DNA of 64,000 nt from Nocardia fluminea (GCF_002846365.1 NZ_PJMW01000002.1:372001-436000), one strand, 5' to 3'; numbered from the stretch's first letter, positions 8,220 to 18,382 are shown. Made by a program: numbers and translations. The notes: generated by a model not told the origin, from the letters alone.

Positions 8220-9440
8220 ATGGCGATTCTCACCACCGAGCGGCCGAGTGCTGTCTCCGTCAGCCGCGCCTGGCTGGGCGTGTCCGCCGCCATGGTGGCG
8301 ATCGCGTGGGGCGGCAACGAGTTCACGCCGCTGCTGGTGATGTACAAAGCCCACGGCCTCGCACTGACGGCGGTCGATTTGCTGCTGTTCTACTACGTCC
8401 TCGGCATCGTGCCCGCCCTGCTCATCGGCGGCCCGCTGTCGGACCGGTTCGGTCGCAGGCCGTTGATGCTGCCCGCACCGCTGATCGCCGCGGCCGGTTC
8501 GCTGCTGCTCGCGGCGGGCGCGGACTCGGTGCCGATGCTGGCGGCCGGGCGGATGCTGTGCGGTGTCGCGCTCGGACTCGCGATGGCGGTAGGCGGCAGC
8601 TGGCTCAAGGAACTGTCGCAACCACCGTTCGCCGCGGCCACCACGGGTAAGGGCGCCCGCCGGTCCGCGATGAGCCTGACCGCCGGGTTCGCTCTCGGCG
8701 CGGGCGTGGCGGGAACACTCGCGCAGTGGGGCCCGCTGCCGGATTCGACCGCCTATCTCGTCAACGCGGCGCTCTGCGTCGCGACCGCGTTCTGGGTGGC
8801 TCGGACACCGGAAACCGTGACCCGCCCGGGCGAACCGGGCAGGCTGCGCGACGACCTGAGGATTCCCGCCGCCGGGCACCGGCGATTCCTGCGGGTGGCG
8901 GTGCCGATCGCGCTGTGGTTGTTCACCGCCAACGCCACCGCCTACGCCGTGCTGCCGACGCTGATGCTGCCGCGCGTGCAGCAGGCCCCGATCGCCTTCT
9001 CCGCCCTGGTCACCATGGTGACGCTCGGCTGCGGATTCACCATCCAATCGGTAGCGCGCCGCATCGACCGCCCCGGCACCGCGCGCGCCGCGGTGGTGGC
9101 GCTCGTGCTACTCACCACCGGCATGGTCCTGGCCGCGTGGACGGCGGCCACCCTGAGCATCTGGGTGACGCTCCTGACCGCCGTCGTGCTCGGCAGCGGC
9201 TACGGCATCGGCCTCGTCGCCGGCCTGCAACAGATCGAACGCATCGCGGGCCCCGGCGATCTCGCCGGTTTGAACGCGGTCTTCTACTCGGTGAGCTACC
9301 TCGGATTCGGCGTGCCCGCGGTCCTGTCCGCACTGCACAGCGGCCTCGGTTTCGGCTATCCCGCCATGTATCTGGTCACCGCCGCGATCGCCGCGGGTTG
9401 CCTCGCGCTGGTAGCCGCGAATTACCGCGAGCGGATCTGA
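8220..9440 (+). CDS. MFS transporter
   Basis: This 406-residue protein has about 12 hydrophobic helices. It shows the major facilitator motif A in the 2-3 loop (GGPLSDRFGRRPLML) and an acidic/Asn residue pair in helix 1 (WGGNEFTPLL). It is probably a proton-driven exporter of small molecules; the substrate is unknown. The ATG at 8220 has GGAAAGGG about 7 nt upstream. It is divergent from the DUF72 gene, with about 170 nt between them for two promoters. Confidence 0.9.
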   Translation: MAILTTERPSAVSVSRAWLGVSAAMVAIAWGGNEFTPLLVMYKAHGLALTAVDLLLFYYVLGIVPALLIGGPLSDRFGRRPLMLPAPLIAAAGSLLLAAGADSVPMLAAGRMLCGVALGLAMAVGGSWLKELSQPPFAAATTGKGARRSAMSLTAGFALGAGVAGTLAQWGPLPDSTAYLVNAALCVATAFWVARTPETVTRPGEPGRLRDDLRIPAAGHRRFLRVAVPIALWLFTANATAYAVLPTLMLPRVQQAPIAFSALVTMVTLGCGFTIQSVARRIDRPGTARAAVVALVLLTTGMVLAAWTAATLSIWVTLLTAVVLGSGYGIGLVAGLQQIERIAGPGDLAGLNAVFYSVSYLGFGVPAVLSALHSGLGFGYPAMYLVTAAIAAGCLALVAANYRERI

Positions 9441-9489
9441 GCGAAAGCCCGTCCCGCTGGGGCCATCGCGGCGCGTTACGGTGGATCGG

Positions 9490-9684
9490 GTGAGCGCCGA
9501 CCCCGTCGAGACCCTCCTCCGCTGGCAGGATTCCGGTGCGGTCTGGCGGGTCGTCAGCCGCCGACCGGACTCCGTGACCATCGGCCTGTACGAATGCACC
9601 GGCGGACAGGAAGTAGACCGCTTCACCTCCACCGATCCCGCCCTCCTGCGATTTCTCGGAGAACGCGCCACCAGCGAGGACTGA
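9490..9684 (+). CDS. Small conserved actinobacterial protein
   Basis: This 64-residue acidic protein (MSADPVETLLRWQDSGAVWR..., then VTIGLYECTGGQEVDRFTS) resembles a small protein common in actinobacteria that has no assigned role. It lacks Cys pairs, a signal peptide or a membrane helix. GTG at 9490 gives the usual N-terminus; GTG at 9481 is also possible. It sits between an MFS gene and the L,D-transpeptidase gene on the same strand. Confidence 0.65.
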   Translation: MSADPVETLLRWQDSGAVWRVVSRRPDSVTIGLYECTGGQEVDRFTSTDPALLRFLGERATSED

Positions 9685-9773
9685 CCCGCCCACGATGAAC
9701 AGGGTTACGCTGGTTGGCGCCAACGCTTCACGTCGAGGACGGCCCGCGGAACTGCGCGGCACAGGAGGGGCGC

Positions 9774-10976
9774 ATGTCAGGACGACGTTTCCGAGCCGGC
9801 CTCGCCGCCGGGCTCCTGGTGCTGGTCGCGGCCTGCGGTGGCTCACCCTCCGGATCCGAGACCGAAGCCGCAGCCCCACCGGCGATCTCGGTGGCGCCGC
9901 GAGACGGCGCGACCGACATCGATCCGCTCGGCCCGGTCCGCGTCAGCACCAGTGACGGGCAGCTCACCGCCGTCACGATGACCAACGAGCAGGGCGGCGC
10001 GATCGAGGGCATCCTCACACCGGACCAGTCGGCGTGGAAACCGTCGGAACCGCTGGGCTACGGCCATACCTACACGGTCACCGCGGAGGCCGTCACCGTC
10101 ACCGGCCGGGTCGGGCCGATCACCTCGTCGTTCACCACCCTGGCGCCGAACAACCAGACCAAGGTCTATTTCCGCACGACGGGCGGCACGGAACTCTCCC
10201 CGTCGGGCACCTTCGGCGTCGGCACCGTCGTCGTCGCGCACTTCGACGAGGACGTGCCCGATCGCGCGACGGCCGAGAAGCATCTGTCGGTCACCACCGA
10301 TCCGCCCGTCACCGGCTCCTGGTACTGGCTCGACAATCGCAATGCCCACTGGCGCCCCGCGAACTACTACGCGCCCGGCACGAAAGTGACACTCGCCGCC
10401 GACATCTACGGCAAGGATCTCGGCGGCGGCCTCTACGGCCAGGAAGACACCGAGACCAGCTTCACCATCGGCCCCTCGCACGTCTCGATCGTCGACGACA
10501 ACGACAAGCAGGTGCGGGTGTACGAGAACGGCACGCTGATCAGGTCGATGCCGACCTCGCTGGGTATGGGCGGCAGCCAGACCGTCGCGGGCAAGACCAT
10601 CACCTTCTGGACCCAGCCCGGGGTGTACACCGTGATGGACAAGGCCAATCCGGTGATCATGGACTCCTCCACCTATGGCCTGCCGGTGAATTCCCGGCTC
10701 GGCTACAAGGAAACCATCGGCTGGGCGACCAGGATCAGCACCGACGGCATCTATCTGCACCAGCTCGACGACACGATCTGGGCACAGGGCAACACCAACG
10801 TCTCACACGGCTGCCTCAATCTCAGCGGCGAGAACGCGCGCTGGTTCTACGATTTCTCCCAACCCGGCGACGTCGTCGAGATCAGGAACACCGGCGGCGC
10901 CCCGCTCGAGGTGTGGCAGAACGGCGACTGGAGTGTGCCATGGGAACAATGGCAGGCAGGTAGCGCGCTGCGGTGA
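9774..10976 (+). CDS. L,D-transpeptidase lipoprotein (Ig-like plus YkuD domains)
   Basis: This 400-residue protein makes or remodels 3-3 peptidoglycan cross-links outside the membrane. A lipobox LVAAC places the lipidated Cys at residue 21. An Ig-like region (about 40-140) and the actinobacterial linker domain precede the YkuD catalytic domain. The active-site block is NTNVSHGCLNL with His345 and Cys347. It resembles mycobacterial LdtA/LdtB-type enzymes. The ATG at 9774 follows AGGAGG. The stop overlaps the GTG of the next gene (GTGA at 10973-10976), coupling it to a LytR-CpsA-Psr protein. Confidence 0.93.
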   Translation: MSGRRFRAGLAAGLLVLVAACGGSPSGSETEAAAPPAISVAPRDGATDIDPLGPVRVSTSDGQLTAVTMTNEQGGAIEGILTPDQSAWKPSEPLGYGHTYTVTAEAVTVTGRVGPITSSFTTLAPNNQTKVYFRTTGGTELSPSGTFGVGTVVVAHFDEDVPDRATAEKHLSVTTDPPVTGSWYWLDNRNAHWRPANYYAPGTKVTLAADIYGKDLGGGLYGQEDTETSFTIGPSHVSIVDDNDKQVRVYENGTLIRSMPTSLGMGGSQTVAGKTITFWTQPGVYTVMDKANPVIMDSSTYGLPVNSRLGYKETIGWATRISTDGIYLHQLDDTIWAQGNTNVSHGCLNLSGENARWFYDFSQPGDVVEIRNTGGAPLEVWQNGDWSVPWEQWQAGSALR

Positions 10977-12577
10977 ACGGGGACAACACCTTTCCGGCCC
11001 AGCCACGCCGGGACACGACACGGCGGGGACCACAGCGCGTCGGCAGGCAAGTCCCCACCGGCCATCGCGCGCCCCGGCCCGGACGCGCTCGCCGAGCCGG
11101 CTTGATCCTGGCCAGGATACTGGTGGCGACCACGGCGTCGGCCGTGCTCGCCGGTACCGGCCTGGCATGGTCGGCCAAGCAGGACTTCGATTCCGGGTTC
11201 ACCCACTCCACCGCGCTCGGTGAAGACGCCCCGCGTTCGGGCGGCGGCGCCGTCAACATCCTGCTGATCGGTCTGGACACCCGCAAGGACCTCGACGGCA
11301 ACGACCTGCCGAAGGAGGTGCTCGACCAGTTGCACGCCGGTGACGGCACCGAGGGCGGCTACAACGCCAATTCGCTGATCCTGCTGCACATCCCGGCCGA
11401 CAAGAGCAAGGTCGTCGCCTTCTCCATCCCGCGCGACGACTACGTGGCGGTGACCGGTATCCCCGGCTACCAGCAGGTCAAGATCAAAGAGGCGTACGGC
11501 CTGAAAAAGGCGGCGGTACAGGCGAAGTTGATCGAACAGGGCGAGAAGGATCCGGTCGTGCTGGAGCGGCGCGGCCGGGAGGCCGGGCGCACGTCCATCG
11601 TCACCACCGTCCGCAATCTCGTCGGCGTTCCGATCGACCGATTCGCCGAGATCTCCCTCGCGGGCTTCTACGACCTGGCCACCGCGGTCGGCGGAGTCGA
11701 CGTGTGCCTCCAGCGTGCCGTCGACGACAGCGAGTTCTCCGGCGCGGTCTTCCCCGCGGGCAGGCAGCATCTCGACGGTTCGCAAGCCCTGGCATTCGTG
11801 CGCCAGCGCCACGGACTGCCCAACGGCGACCTCGACCGCACCCACCGGCAACAAGCCTTCCTCACCTCGGTTGCCAAGTCGCTCAGAGAGTCCGGAACGC
11901 TGACCAACCTGAGCCAACTCTCGGCACTGATGGACGCGGCGCACCGTGACGTGGTGCTCTCCGACGGCTGGAATCTGTTCGACTTCGCCCGCGACATGGG
12001 CTCGGCGGGCTCGGTCCCGGTCGAATTCCGCACGCTGCCGGTGGTGCGCTACGACGTGATCGACGGACAGGACGTGAACATCGTCGATCCGGCCGCGATC
12101 AAACGGGAGGTGCGGGCGGCTTTCGGCCAGGAGGTTGCGAGCACCACCGCCACGGCGCCGACCCCGACGAGCGTGGTCGATGTGCACAACGTGGGCACGG
12201 TGACAGGTCAGGCGGCGGCGCTCTCGACCGCATTGACGAGCCGGGGCTATGGCGCGGGCCTGGTCGGCAACGGCGGCGCGAGCGACGGCGAGTACTCCGC
12301 CGTCACCTACGGCCTCGGTGCCGCCGATGACGCGCGGGCACTGGCGGAACTCCTCGGCGGACTGCCGGTTTCCGCGTCGCCGATGATCGAGGACGGACGG
12401 ATCGAAATCGCGCTCGGCGCGGACTTCACCATGCCCACCGAGCTGAGCACGACCACATCGACGACCACTTCCCCCACGACCACGACGTCCGGCACGACGT
12501 CCGGCTCGATACCGTTGCCCGATGCGGGAAACCCGTTGTCCACCAACATCGGCGACACCATCCCCTGCGTCAACTGA
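10973..12577 (+). CDS. LytR-CpsA-Psr (LCP) family ligase with LytR C-terminal domain
   Basis: This 534-residue protein has a basic cytoplasmic tail, one membrane helix near residues 45-65 and an extracellular LCP domain (VNILLIGLDTRKD, NANSLILLHIPADKSKV, FSIPRDDYV, FVRQRHGLPNGDLDRTHRQQ). A LytR_C domain (VVDVHNVGTVTGQAAAL) and a Thr/Ser-rich tail follow. LCP enzymes move lipid-linked glycans onto peptidoglycan; in mycolate-forming bacteria this is arabinogalactan ligation. The conserved Arg and Asp residues of the LCP fold are present. It is translationally coupled to the L,D-transpeptidase. A strong hairpin follows the stop. Confidence 0.92.
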   Translation: MNGDNTFPAQPRRDTTRRGPQRVGRQVPTGHRAPRPGRARRAGLILARILVATTASAVLAGTGLAWSAKQDFDSGFTHSTALGEDAPRSGGGAVNILLIGLDTRKDLDGNDLPKEVLDQLHAGDGTEGGYNANSLILLHIPADKSKVVAFSIPRDDYVAVTGIPGYQQVKIKEAYGLKKAAVQAKLIEQGEKDPVVLERRGREAGRTSIVTTVRNLVGVPIDRFAEISLAGFYDLATAVGGVDVCLQRAVDDSEFSGAVFPAGRQHLDGSQALAFVRQRHGLPNGDLDRTHRQQAFLTSVAKSLRESGTLTNLSQLSALMDAAHRDVVLSDGWNLFDFARDMGSAGSVPVEFRTLPVVRYDVIDGQDVNIVDPAAIKREVRAAFGQEVASTTATAPTPTSVVDVHNVGTVTGQAAALSTALTSRGYGAGLVGNGGASDGEYSAVTYGLGAADDARALAELLGGLPVSASPMIEDGRIEIALGADFTMPTELSTTTSTTTSPTTTTSGTTSGSIPLPDAGNPLSTNIGDTIPCVN

Positions 12578-12620
12578 CCCGTGCCGCGTCGGCCGGGCGT
12601 CGGTACCGGCGCGGATAACG

Positions 12621-12653
12621 CGGTCGGCCACCGGAATTCCCGGTGGCCGACCG
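12621..12653. terminator. Bidirectional hairpin between convergent genes
   Basis: A perfect 14-bp GC-rich stem (12621-12634 with 12640-12653) has an AATTC loop. It lies between the stop of the LCP gene (12577) and the convergent stop of the FAAL gene (12656). There is no T-tract, so it may act as an intrinsic terminator of the actinobacterial U-poor kind. Confidence 0.7.
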
Positions 12654-12655
12654 AC

Positions 12656-14539
12656 TCACTCCTCCGGTGCGTCCGGATAGGCCTGCTGCCGGTACCCACC
12701 GCGCAGCGTCCCATCCAGATACGCGGCCTTGCAGGCTCGTCGAGCGATCTTCCCGCTCGACGTCCGCGGAATCGACCCCGCGGGCACGAGCAGCAGGTCC
12801 CGCACCATCACCCCGTGCCTGCGCGCGATCGCCGCGCGCACCGTGTCCGTGATCGGGCCCGGCTCGAGTTTCGCCGCGCCCGTTCCCCTTTCGGCGACGA
12901 TCACCAATTGCTCCGCCGCCGGATCGGACACCGCCCCGGCCTCGAGCACCGGTGCGGGCAATTGCCCCGCCTGCACCGAGAAGGCCGCGATGAAGCCGGG
13001 TCGCAGCGCGGTACTGGCCTCCTGCGCCGAGTACTCGAGATCCTGCGGATAGTGGTTGCGTCCGTCGACGATCACCAGGTCCTTCACGCGACCGGTGATG
13101 AACAGCTCGCCGTCGTGATAGGCACCGTAATCGCCGGTCCGCATCCACTTCGCGTCGTCGGGGGCACCCTCGGCGCGACTCCCGACCGGCATCCGCGCGA
13201 CCACGCGGTTGTGGAAGGTCTCCGCGGTCTCCTCCGGCCGCCCCCAGTACCCGATGCCCATATTGTCGCCGTGCAACCAGATCTCGCCGACCTCGCCGTC
13301 GCGACGCTCGATCCCGGTACCGGGATCGACGATCACCGCCCACTGCGACCGCGCGACATGTCCGCACGACACCTGCGCCACCGCGTTCGGCGCGTGCTCG
13401 TCGCACTCCACCATCCGGCCGTCGTTCAGCTGCCCGCGATCGACGTAGACCACCCGCGCCTCGTCGTCGCGCTTGGTCGCCGATACGAACAAAGTCGCCT
13501 CGGCCATCCCGTAGCACGGCTTGATCGCGGTCTTGGACAGCCCGTAGGGCGCGAACGCCTCGTTGAACTTGCGCATCGAGGCCACCGACACCGGCTCACT
13601 GCCGTTGATCAGACCGATCACGTTCGACAGGTCGAGGGTCTCCTCACCCTTGGGCAACCCACGCATCGCCGCGTGTTCGAACGCGAAATTCGGTGCCGCC
13701 GAATAGATTTCGGCGCCATCCGCCTGAGCCGCCAGCTCCTTGATCCAGCGCGCGGGCCTGCGCACGAACGCGCTGGGCGACATGATGGTGATGAACTTGC
13801 CGCCGATGGTCGGCAGGATCACCGTGAGCAGCCCCATGTCGTGGAACAGCGGCAGCCAGGTGACACCGCGGGCGTTCTCGGTGATCCCGATGGCGTCGAT
13901 CATCTGCAGCAGGTTGGTCCCCACCGAGCGGTGGGTGATCTCGACTCCGGCGGGCACCCTGGTGGACCCGGAGGTGTACTGCAGATACGCCACGCTGTCG
14001 ATATTGATGTCGGGCCTGCGCCAGCGCGTACCGACGCTGTCCGGAATCGCCTCGACCGCGATGATCCTCGGCCGTTGTGCGGCGGGCTGTTCACGAAAGA
14101 AATTGCGCACACCGGCGGCCGCGCTGCCGACGGTGAGCACCGCGGCCGGCTCGCAGTCACCGAGGACGGCGTGCAGCCGGTCGCTGTGGCCCTGCTCCTC
14201 CGGATCGAACAGTGGCACAGCCACGTTCCCCGCGTACACCGCCGCGAACAGCGCGACGACATAGTCCAGCCCCTGCGGCGCCAGCACCGCCACGCGGTCG
14301 CCGGGCTGGGTCACCTGCTGCAATCGCGCGGCCACCGCGCGCAGCCGCACACCGAACTCGCGCCAGGTCAGCTCCCGGTATTCCCCCTCACGTTCTGTCG
14401 AATAGTCGATGAAGCGATAGGCCAGGTCGTCCCCGTTGGCCTCGCTGTGTTTGTCGACGAAGTCGATCAGGGTCTGATCGCCGGGAATCCGGATAGTCCC
14501 CAGTTCGTCTACATAGTCGTCGAAAGTCTCGCCGATCAT
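12656..14539 (-). CDS. FadD32-like long-chain fatty acyl-AMP ligase (FAAL)
   Basis: This 627-residue adenylating enzyme activates a fatty acid as acyl-AMP for transfer to an acyl carrier protein. Motifs include [14 protein letters not shown] (phosphate-binding loop), [31 protein letters not shown] and [13 protein letters not shown] with the C-terminal Lys. Overall it aligns with mycobacterial FadD32 along its length ([44 protein letters not shown]). In mycobacteria FadD32 feeds meromycolate to Pks13, but no polyketide synthase or AccD4 gene lies here, so this may be a paralogue. The ATG at 14539 has AAAGGA 6 nt upstream. It is 55 nt downstream of the ketoacyl synthase gene, likely one operon. 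Confidence 0.9.
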   Translation of the reverse strand: MIGETFDDYVDELGTIRIPGDQTLIDFVDKHSEANGDDLAYRFIDYSTEREGEYRELTWREFGVRLRAVAARLQQVTQPGDRVAVLAPQGLDYVVALFAAVYAGNVAVPLFDPEEQGHSDRLHAVLGDCEPAAVLTVGSAAAGVRNFFREQPAAQRPRIIAVEAIPDSVGTRWRRPDINIDSVAYLQYTSGSTRVPAGVEITHRSVGTNLLQMIDAIGITENARGVTWLPLFHDMGLLTVILPTIGGKFITIMSPSAFVRRPARWIKELAAQADGAEIYSAAPNFAFEHAAMRGLPKGEETLDLSNVIGLINGSEPVSVASMRKFNEAFAPYGLSKTAIKPCYGMAEATLFVSATKRDDEARVVYVDRGQLNDGRMVECDEHAPNAVAQVSCGHVARSQWAVIVDPGTGIERRDGEVGEIWLHGDNMGIGYWGRPEETAETFHNRVVARMPVGSRAEGAPDDAKWMRTGDYGAYHDGELFITGRVKDLVIVDGRNHYPQDLEYSAQEASTALRPGFIAAFSVQAGQLPAPVLEAGAVSDPAAEQLVIVAERGTGAAKLEPGPITDTVRAAIARRHGVMVRDLLLVPAGSIPRTSSGKIARRACKAAYLDGTLRGGYRQQAYPDAPEE

Positions 14540-14594
14540 TCCCAATCCTTTTCAACGCACATTGACTCCGAATCCGCCACGACAAGGCGGATCG

Positions 14595-15815
14595 TCAATA
14601 CCGCCCGAACGAGATCGCCACGTTGTGACCGCCGAAACCGAAGGAGTTGTTCACCGCGTAATCGATGCGACCACGCCGCGCCTGACCCGACACGACGTCC
14701 AAATCGATAGCGGGGTCCTGATTGTCCAGATTCAGCGTGGGCGGAACGATGCTGTCGCGCACACTGAGCACCGTCAGCACCGATTCGAGCGCACCGACCG
14801 CGCCGATCGAATGCCCGAGAGCCGATTTCGGCGCGTACACCGAGGCGTGCGAGCCGATGGCTTTCGCGATCGCATTGGCCTCGGCGGTGTCACCGATCGG
14901 GGTCGCGGTGGCATGAGCGTTGATGTGGGTGACGTCGGCGCGGCTGATCCCGCCGGTCTGCATCGCCCGCGTCATCGCCCGCGCGGCACCGGTGCCCTCG
15001 GGATCCGGGGCGACGAGGTGGAACCCGTCGGAGGTGATGCCCGCCCCGAGCAGCCGGGCGTGAATGGTCGCGCCGCGCGCCTTCGCGTGCTCCTCGGTCT
15101 CGATCACCATCATCGCGCCCGCCTCGCCGAAGACGAACCCGTCACGGTCGACGTCGAAGGGGCGCGAGGCCGCCTTGGGATCGTGGTTGCGGGTACTCAT
15201 CGCCCGCATCTGCGTGAACGCCGCGATCGGCACCGCCTGGATGGAGCCCTCGACACCGCCGGTGACCACCATGTCGGCATCGCCCATCTTGATCATCCGC
15301 CACGCGTTGGCGATCGCCTCCGAGCCCGACGAGCAGGCCGAGACCGGCGTGGAAACCCCTGCGCGCGCGCCCAATTCGATGCCGACGCAGGCCGCTGGGC
15401 CGTTGGGCATGATGGCCTGCACGGTCAACGGCGAGACCTTGCGGTAGCCGCCGTTGCGGAGCCGGTCGCGGGCGTAGATCAGCGATTCCGCGCCGCCGAG
15501 GCCGGTACCGATCGAGACGCCGAGCCGGTCGCGGTCCACGGTGGGGCTGCCCGCGTTGCGCCACACCTCACGGCCGAGGACCACGGCCATCTGTTCGACG
15601 TAGGACAGTTTGCGCGCCTCTTCGCGGGTGAGCGAGAGGGTGGGCGACACCTTGAGGTGTCCGCCGATCCGCACCGGAAGTTCGAAGTCGTCGATGAAGG
15701 AGTCTTCCAAGACGTCGATTCCGCTCTCGCCGTTGAGCAGACCTTTCCAGGTCGAGTCGACGTCGCCCGCGATCGACGTGGTCGCCGCCAGGCTCGTGAC
15801 CACGATGTCCGTCAT
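14595..15815 (-). CDS. KasA/KasB-like beta-ketoacyl-ACP synthase
   Basis: This 406-residue condensing enzyme extends acyl-ACP with malonyl-ACP. The Cys-His-His triad is Cys161 ([11 protein letters not shown]), His301 ([11 protein letters not shown]) and His335 ([14 protein letters not shown]), with Lys330. The C-terminus [18 protein letters not shown] and overall pattern ([34 protein letters not shown]) are close to the mycobacterial KasA/KasB enzymes of FAS-II. It is transcribed ahead of the FAAL gene and divergent from an acyl-ACP desaturase, so a shared role in long unsaturated acyl chain formation is likely. The usual FAS-II partners (fabD, acpM) are not adjacent, suggesting a dedicated paralogue. 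Confidence 0.9.
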   Translation of the reverse strand: MTDIVVTSLAATTSIAGDVDSTWKGLLNGESGIDVLEDSFIDDFELPVRIGGHLKVSPTLSLTREEARKLSYVEQMAVVLGREVWRNAGSPTVDRDRLGVSIGTGLGGAESLIYARDRLRNGGYRKVSPLTVQAIMPNGPAACVGIELGARAGVSTPVSACSSGSEAIANAWRMIKMGDADMVVTGGVEGSIQAVPIAAFTQMRAMSTRNHDPKAASRPFDVDRDGFVFGEAGAMMVIETEEHAKARGATIHARLLGAGITSDGFHLVAPDPEGTGAARAMTRAMQTGGISRADVTHINAHATATPIGDTAEANAIAKAIGSHASVYAPKSALGHSIGAVGALESVLTVLSVRDSIVPPTLNLDNQDPAIDLDVVSGQARRGRIDYAVNNSFGFGGHNVAISFGRY

Positions 15816-16042
15816 AATTTTCGCTCACTCTCTCTAGCTATGCCACGACTGATCGGGAACCGCTGATGGAGCTGAACTGGTGGAGCGTATATGCACACGG
15901 CGCGACGCGCCCAAATTCCGAAACAGTGCGCAGGAACACCGTGTCGTTTCCAGGCGCGATGCGCCGGGTCTATTGTGACGACGGGCAACACTACCGGACC
16001 GACGCAACTCTCGCTTTTCACTAACCGGAAAGGGCAACGAGC

Positions 16043-17035
16043 GTGGCCAGGAACCTGACCCAACTGGAACTACTGATCGAGCTGGAACCCATCGCCGCAA
16101 GCAATGTCGACCGTCATCTATCGATGGCCAAGGACTGGCACCCGCACGATTACGTGCCGTGGGACCGTGGCCGCAACTTCGCGTTCATGGGCGGAACCGA
16201 TTGGGAGCCAGAGCAATCCACGCTCAGCGAACTCGCCAAGGCGGCGATGGTCACCAACCTGCTCACCGAGGACAACCTGCCCTCCTACCACCGTGAGATC
16301 TCCGAGAACTTCTCCAAGGACGGCGCCTGGGGCACCTGGGTGGGTCGCTGGACCGCCGAGGAGAACCGGCACGGCATCGTGCTGCGCGACTACCTCGTGG
16401 TGACCCGTGGGGTCGACCCGGTCGCGCTCGAGCAGGCCCGCATGATCCACATGACCAACGGATACTCCGCGATGGCCGTCGTGGACGACAAGGCACCCGG
16501 CTTCGACATCCACGCCTCGACCGGCGCCGGACTCCTGTTCTCCGTGGCCTATGTGACCTTCCAGGAACTGGCCACCAGGGTGAGCCACCGCAACACCGGC
16601 CGGGTCTGCGACGATCCGATCGCCGACCGCATGCTCGCCCGCATCGCCGCCGACGAGAACCTGCACATGATCTTCTACCGCAACCTGTGCGCCGCCGCGC
16701 TCGACCTGGCCCCCGACCAGACCGTCGAGGCGATCAACACCATCGTGCAGAACTTCCAGATGCCCGGCGCCGGCATGCCGGGCTGGCGGCGCAACGGCGT
16801 GCTGATGGCCAAGCACGGCATCTACGATCTGCGCCAGCACCTCGAAGAGGTACTGATGCCCGTGCTGCGCAAGTGGGAGATCTTCGAGCGCAACGACTTC
16901 GGGCCGCGAGGCGAACGCGATCGCGAGGATCTGGCAGCGTTTCTCGAGCGACTGGGCGCGGACGTCCTGCGCTTCGAGGAGCAACGCGATCGCTCACTGG
17001 CACGGGCGGCCGCGCGCGAGCACCAATCGGCCTGA
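16043..17035 (+). CDS. Acyl-ACP desaturase (DesA type, soluble di-iron)
   Basis: This 330-residue enzyme belongs to the stearoyl-ACP desaturase family, which inserts a cis double bond using a di-iron centre and O2. Iron ligands are seen as Glu76 (TEDNLPSYH), EENRH at 106-110 and DENLH at 204-208, giving the two E/D-x-x-H motifs. No membrane helix is present, as expected. GTG at 16043 is preceded by GGAAAGGG. It is divergent from the KAS-FAAL pair with about 230 nt between. This fits desaturation, elongation and adenylation of a lipid acyl chain. Mycobacterial homologues are DesA1/DesA2; which is closer cannot be judged here. Confidence 0.92.
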   Translation: MARNLTQLELLIELEPIAASNVDRHLSMAKDWHPHDYVPWDRGRNFAFMGGTDWEPEQSTLSELAKAAMVTNLLTEDNLPSYHREISENFSKDGAWGTWVGRWTAEENRHGIVLRDYLVVTRGVDPVALEQARMIHMTNGYSAMAVVDDKAPGFDIHASTGAGLLFSVAYVTFQELATRVSHRNTGRVCDDPIADRMLARIAADENLHMIFYRNLCAAALDLAPDQTVEAINTIVQNFQMPGAGMPGWRRNGVLMAKHGIYDLRQHLEEVLMPVLRKWEIFERNDFGPRGERDREDLAAFLERLGADVLRFEEQRDRSLARAAAREHQSA

Positions 17036-17053
17036 TCGACTCCGGCCCGGCCG

Positions 17054-18346
17054 CTACCGGGCCGGATCGCGGCGCGCGTCGTTCTTGTTGCGGTACATCG
17101 CCGCGTCCGCCGCGTGCACCAATTCGTCCACGGCACCGGGCAATCGCTCGAAGAAGGCGGTGCCGATGCTGGCGCCGACCGCGAGCATGTGCCCGTCCAC
17201 GGCGAGCGGCTCGGTGAGCGCGGACAACAGCGTCTCGGCCAGCCGCGCCAATTGCGCTTCCCCGGAACATCTTTCGACGAGCACCAGGAACTCGTCGCCG
17301 CCGATGCGGGCGGCGAGCGCCTCGTCGGGACGCACCGCGTCGCGCATCCGGTCGGCTACGACCTCGAGCACCCGGTCTCCCACCGTGTGCCCCCACAGGT
17401 CGTTGATCTCCTTGAAACCGTCGAGATCGAGATAGCAGACCCCGATCGGCGGTTGCGCGCCTGCCAGTCTGTTGAACAGGTGCGGACGGTTCGGGAGACC
17501 GGTGAGCGCGTCGTGATTGGCGTCGTGCCACAGCCGGTCGGCGAGCTGCTTGCGCTCGGTGACGTCGACCGCGACACCGATCAAGAACTCGATGCCCCCG
17601 TCGCTGTTGCGCACCGCCGACATCGACAGGTCGATCGCGGTTACCCGCCCGTCGGCATGCAGATGCTCGGTCTCGGTGCGGAAGCTCTCCGATTCGCCGG
17701 CGACCATGAGCTGGAGTTGTTCGAACGCGAAGTTCAGGTTGCGTGGGCCGAGGATGTCGGCGACGGTCCGGCCCGGCATCGTCTCCGGGGTCTGGCCCAG
17801 CATGTGAGCCATGATGGCGTTGCAGTTGACCACCTGACCGGTCATGTCGACGGTGCCGATACCGACGAGCGCGCCGTCGAAAACCGCCTCGAAACGGGCC
17901 TCCGAGAGCGCCCGGCGGTTCTCGGCCTCCTGAGCCGCGGCGAGCACCGCCGCCAGCGTGGCCTCCTGCTCGGCCAGCGCGGCGGCCCGCAGTGCCGCCG
18001 TGAACCCTGCGGCGAAGTCGGCCGCCAGTTTGATCGCCCGGTCGCGGATCTGCGGTAGCGCGGGGTCGGCCGGACCGTCGGCGACGATCTCGACCAGATC
18101 GGCACAGATCACCGGCACCGAACGGCTCACCGCCGACGGATCACGGTAGTTGGCGGCGACCAGCATCCGAGCCGCCCGCCGCGCGATATCCGGATCCTCC
18201 CCACCGCGTGCCGCGTCGATCAGACCGGTACACAGGGCAGCCAGCATCTCTTCGATCTGCGAGCGGTTGAGGGTAGGAGCTACGACGCCGTCGAGGGCAT
18301 CCGCCCACCGCTGCGCCAGCTCCCACGACCCCACTGCTTCATCCAC
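17054..18346 (-). CDS. PAS-GGDEF diguanylate cyclase
   Basis: This 430-residue protein has an uncharacterised helical N-terminal domain (1-145), a PAS domain (about 150-265, with FEAVFDGALVGIGTVDMTGQ) and a GGDEF domain (275-425). The catalytic GGDEF at 349-353 is intact, as is the family start HDALTGLPNR, so it should make cyclic di-GMP from GTP. The usual product-inhibition I-site (RxxD five residues before GGDEF) is not canonical: the sequence is RPDEALAARIGGDEF. No EAL domain follows, unlike the bifunctional mycobacterial Rv1354c-type proteins. It is cytosolic, with no membrane segment. It is convergent with the desaturase gene, 18 nt between stops. Confidence 0.9.
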   Translation of the reverse strand: MDEAVGSWELAQRWADALDGVVAPTLNRSQIEEMLAALCTGLIDAARGGEDPDIARRAARMLVAANYRDPSAVSRSVPVICADLVEIVADGPADPALPQIRDRAIKLAADFAAGFTAALRAAALAEQEATLAAVLAAAQEAENRRALSEARFEAVFDGALVGIGTVDMTGQVVNCNAIMAHMLGQTPETMPGRTVADILGPRNLNFAFEQLQLMVAGESESFRTETEHLHADGRVTAIDLSMSAVRNSDGGIEFLIGVAVDVTERKQLADRLWHDANHDALTGLPNRPHLFNRLAGAQPPIGVCYLDLDGFKEINDLWGHTVGDRVLEVVADRMRDAVRPDEALAARIGGDEFLVLVERCSGEAQLARLAETLLSALTEPLAVDGHMLAVGASIGTAFFERLPGAVDELVHAADAAMYRNKNDARRDPAR

Positions 18347-18382
18347 CTGTCATCGTCTATCGCACCCGCCATGTCAGGCGGT

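Noticed and set aside
10847..14710. Long open frames opposite the LCP and FAAL genes
   Set aside because: The sense-strand genes have full domain signatures; the antisense frames show low-complexity Arg/His/Asp translations only.
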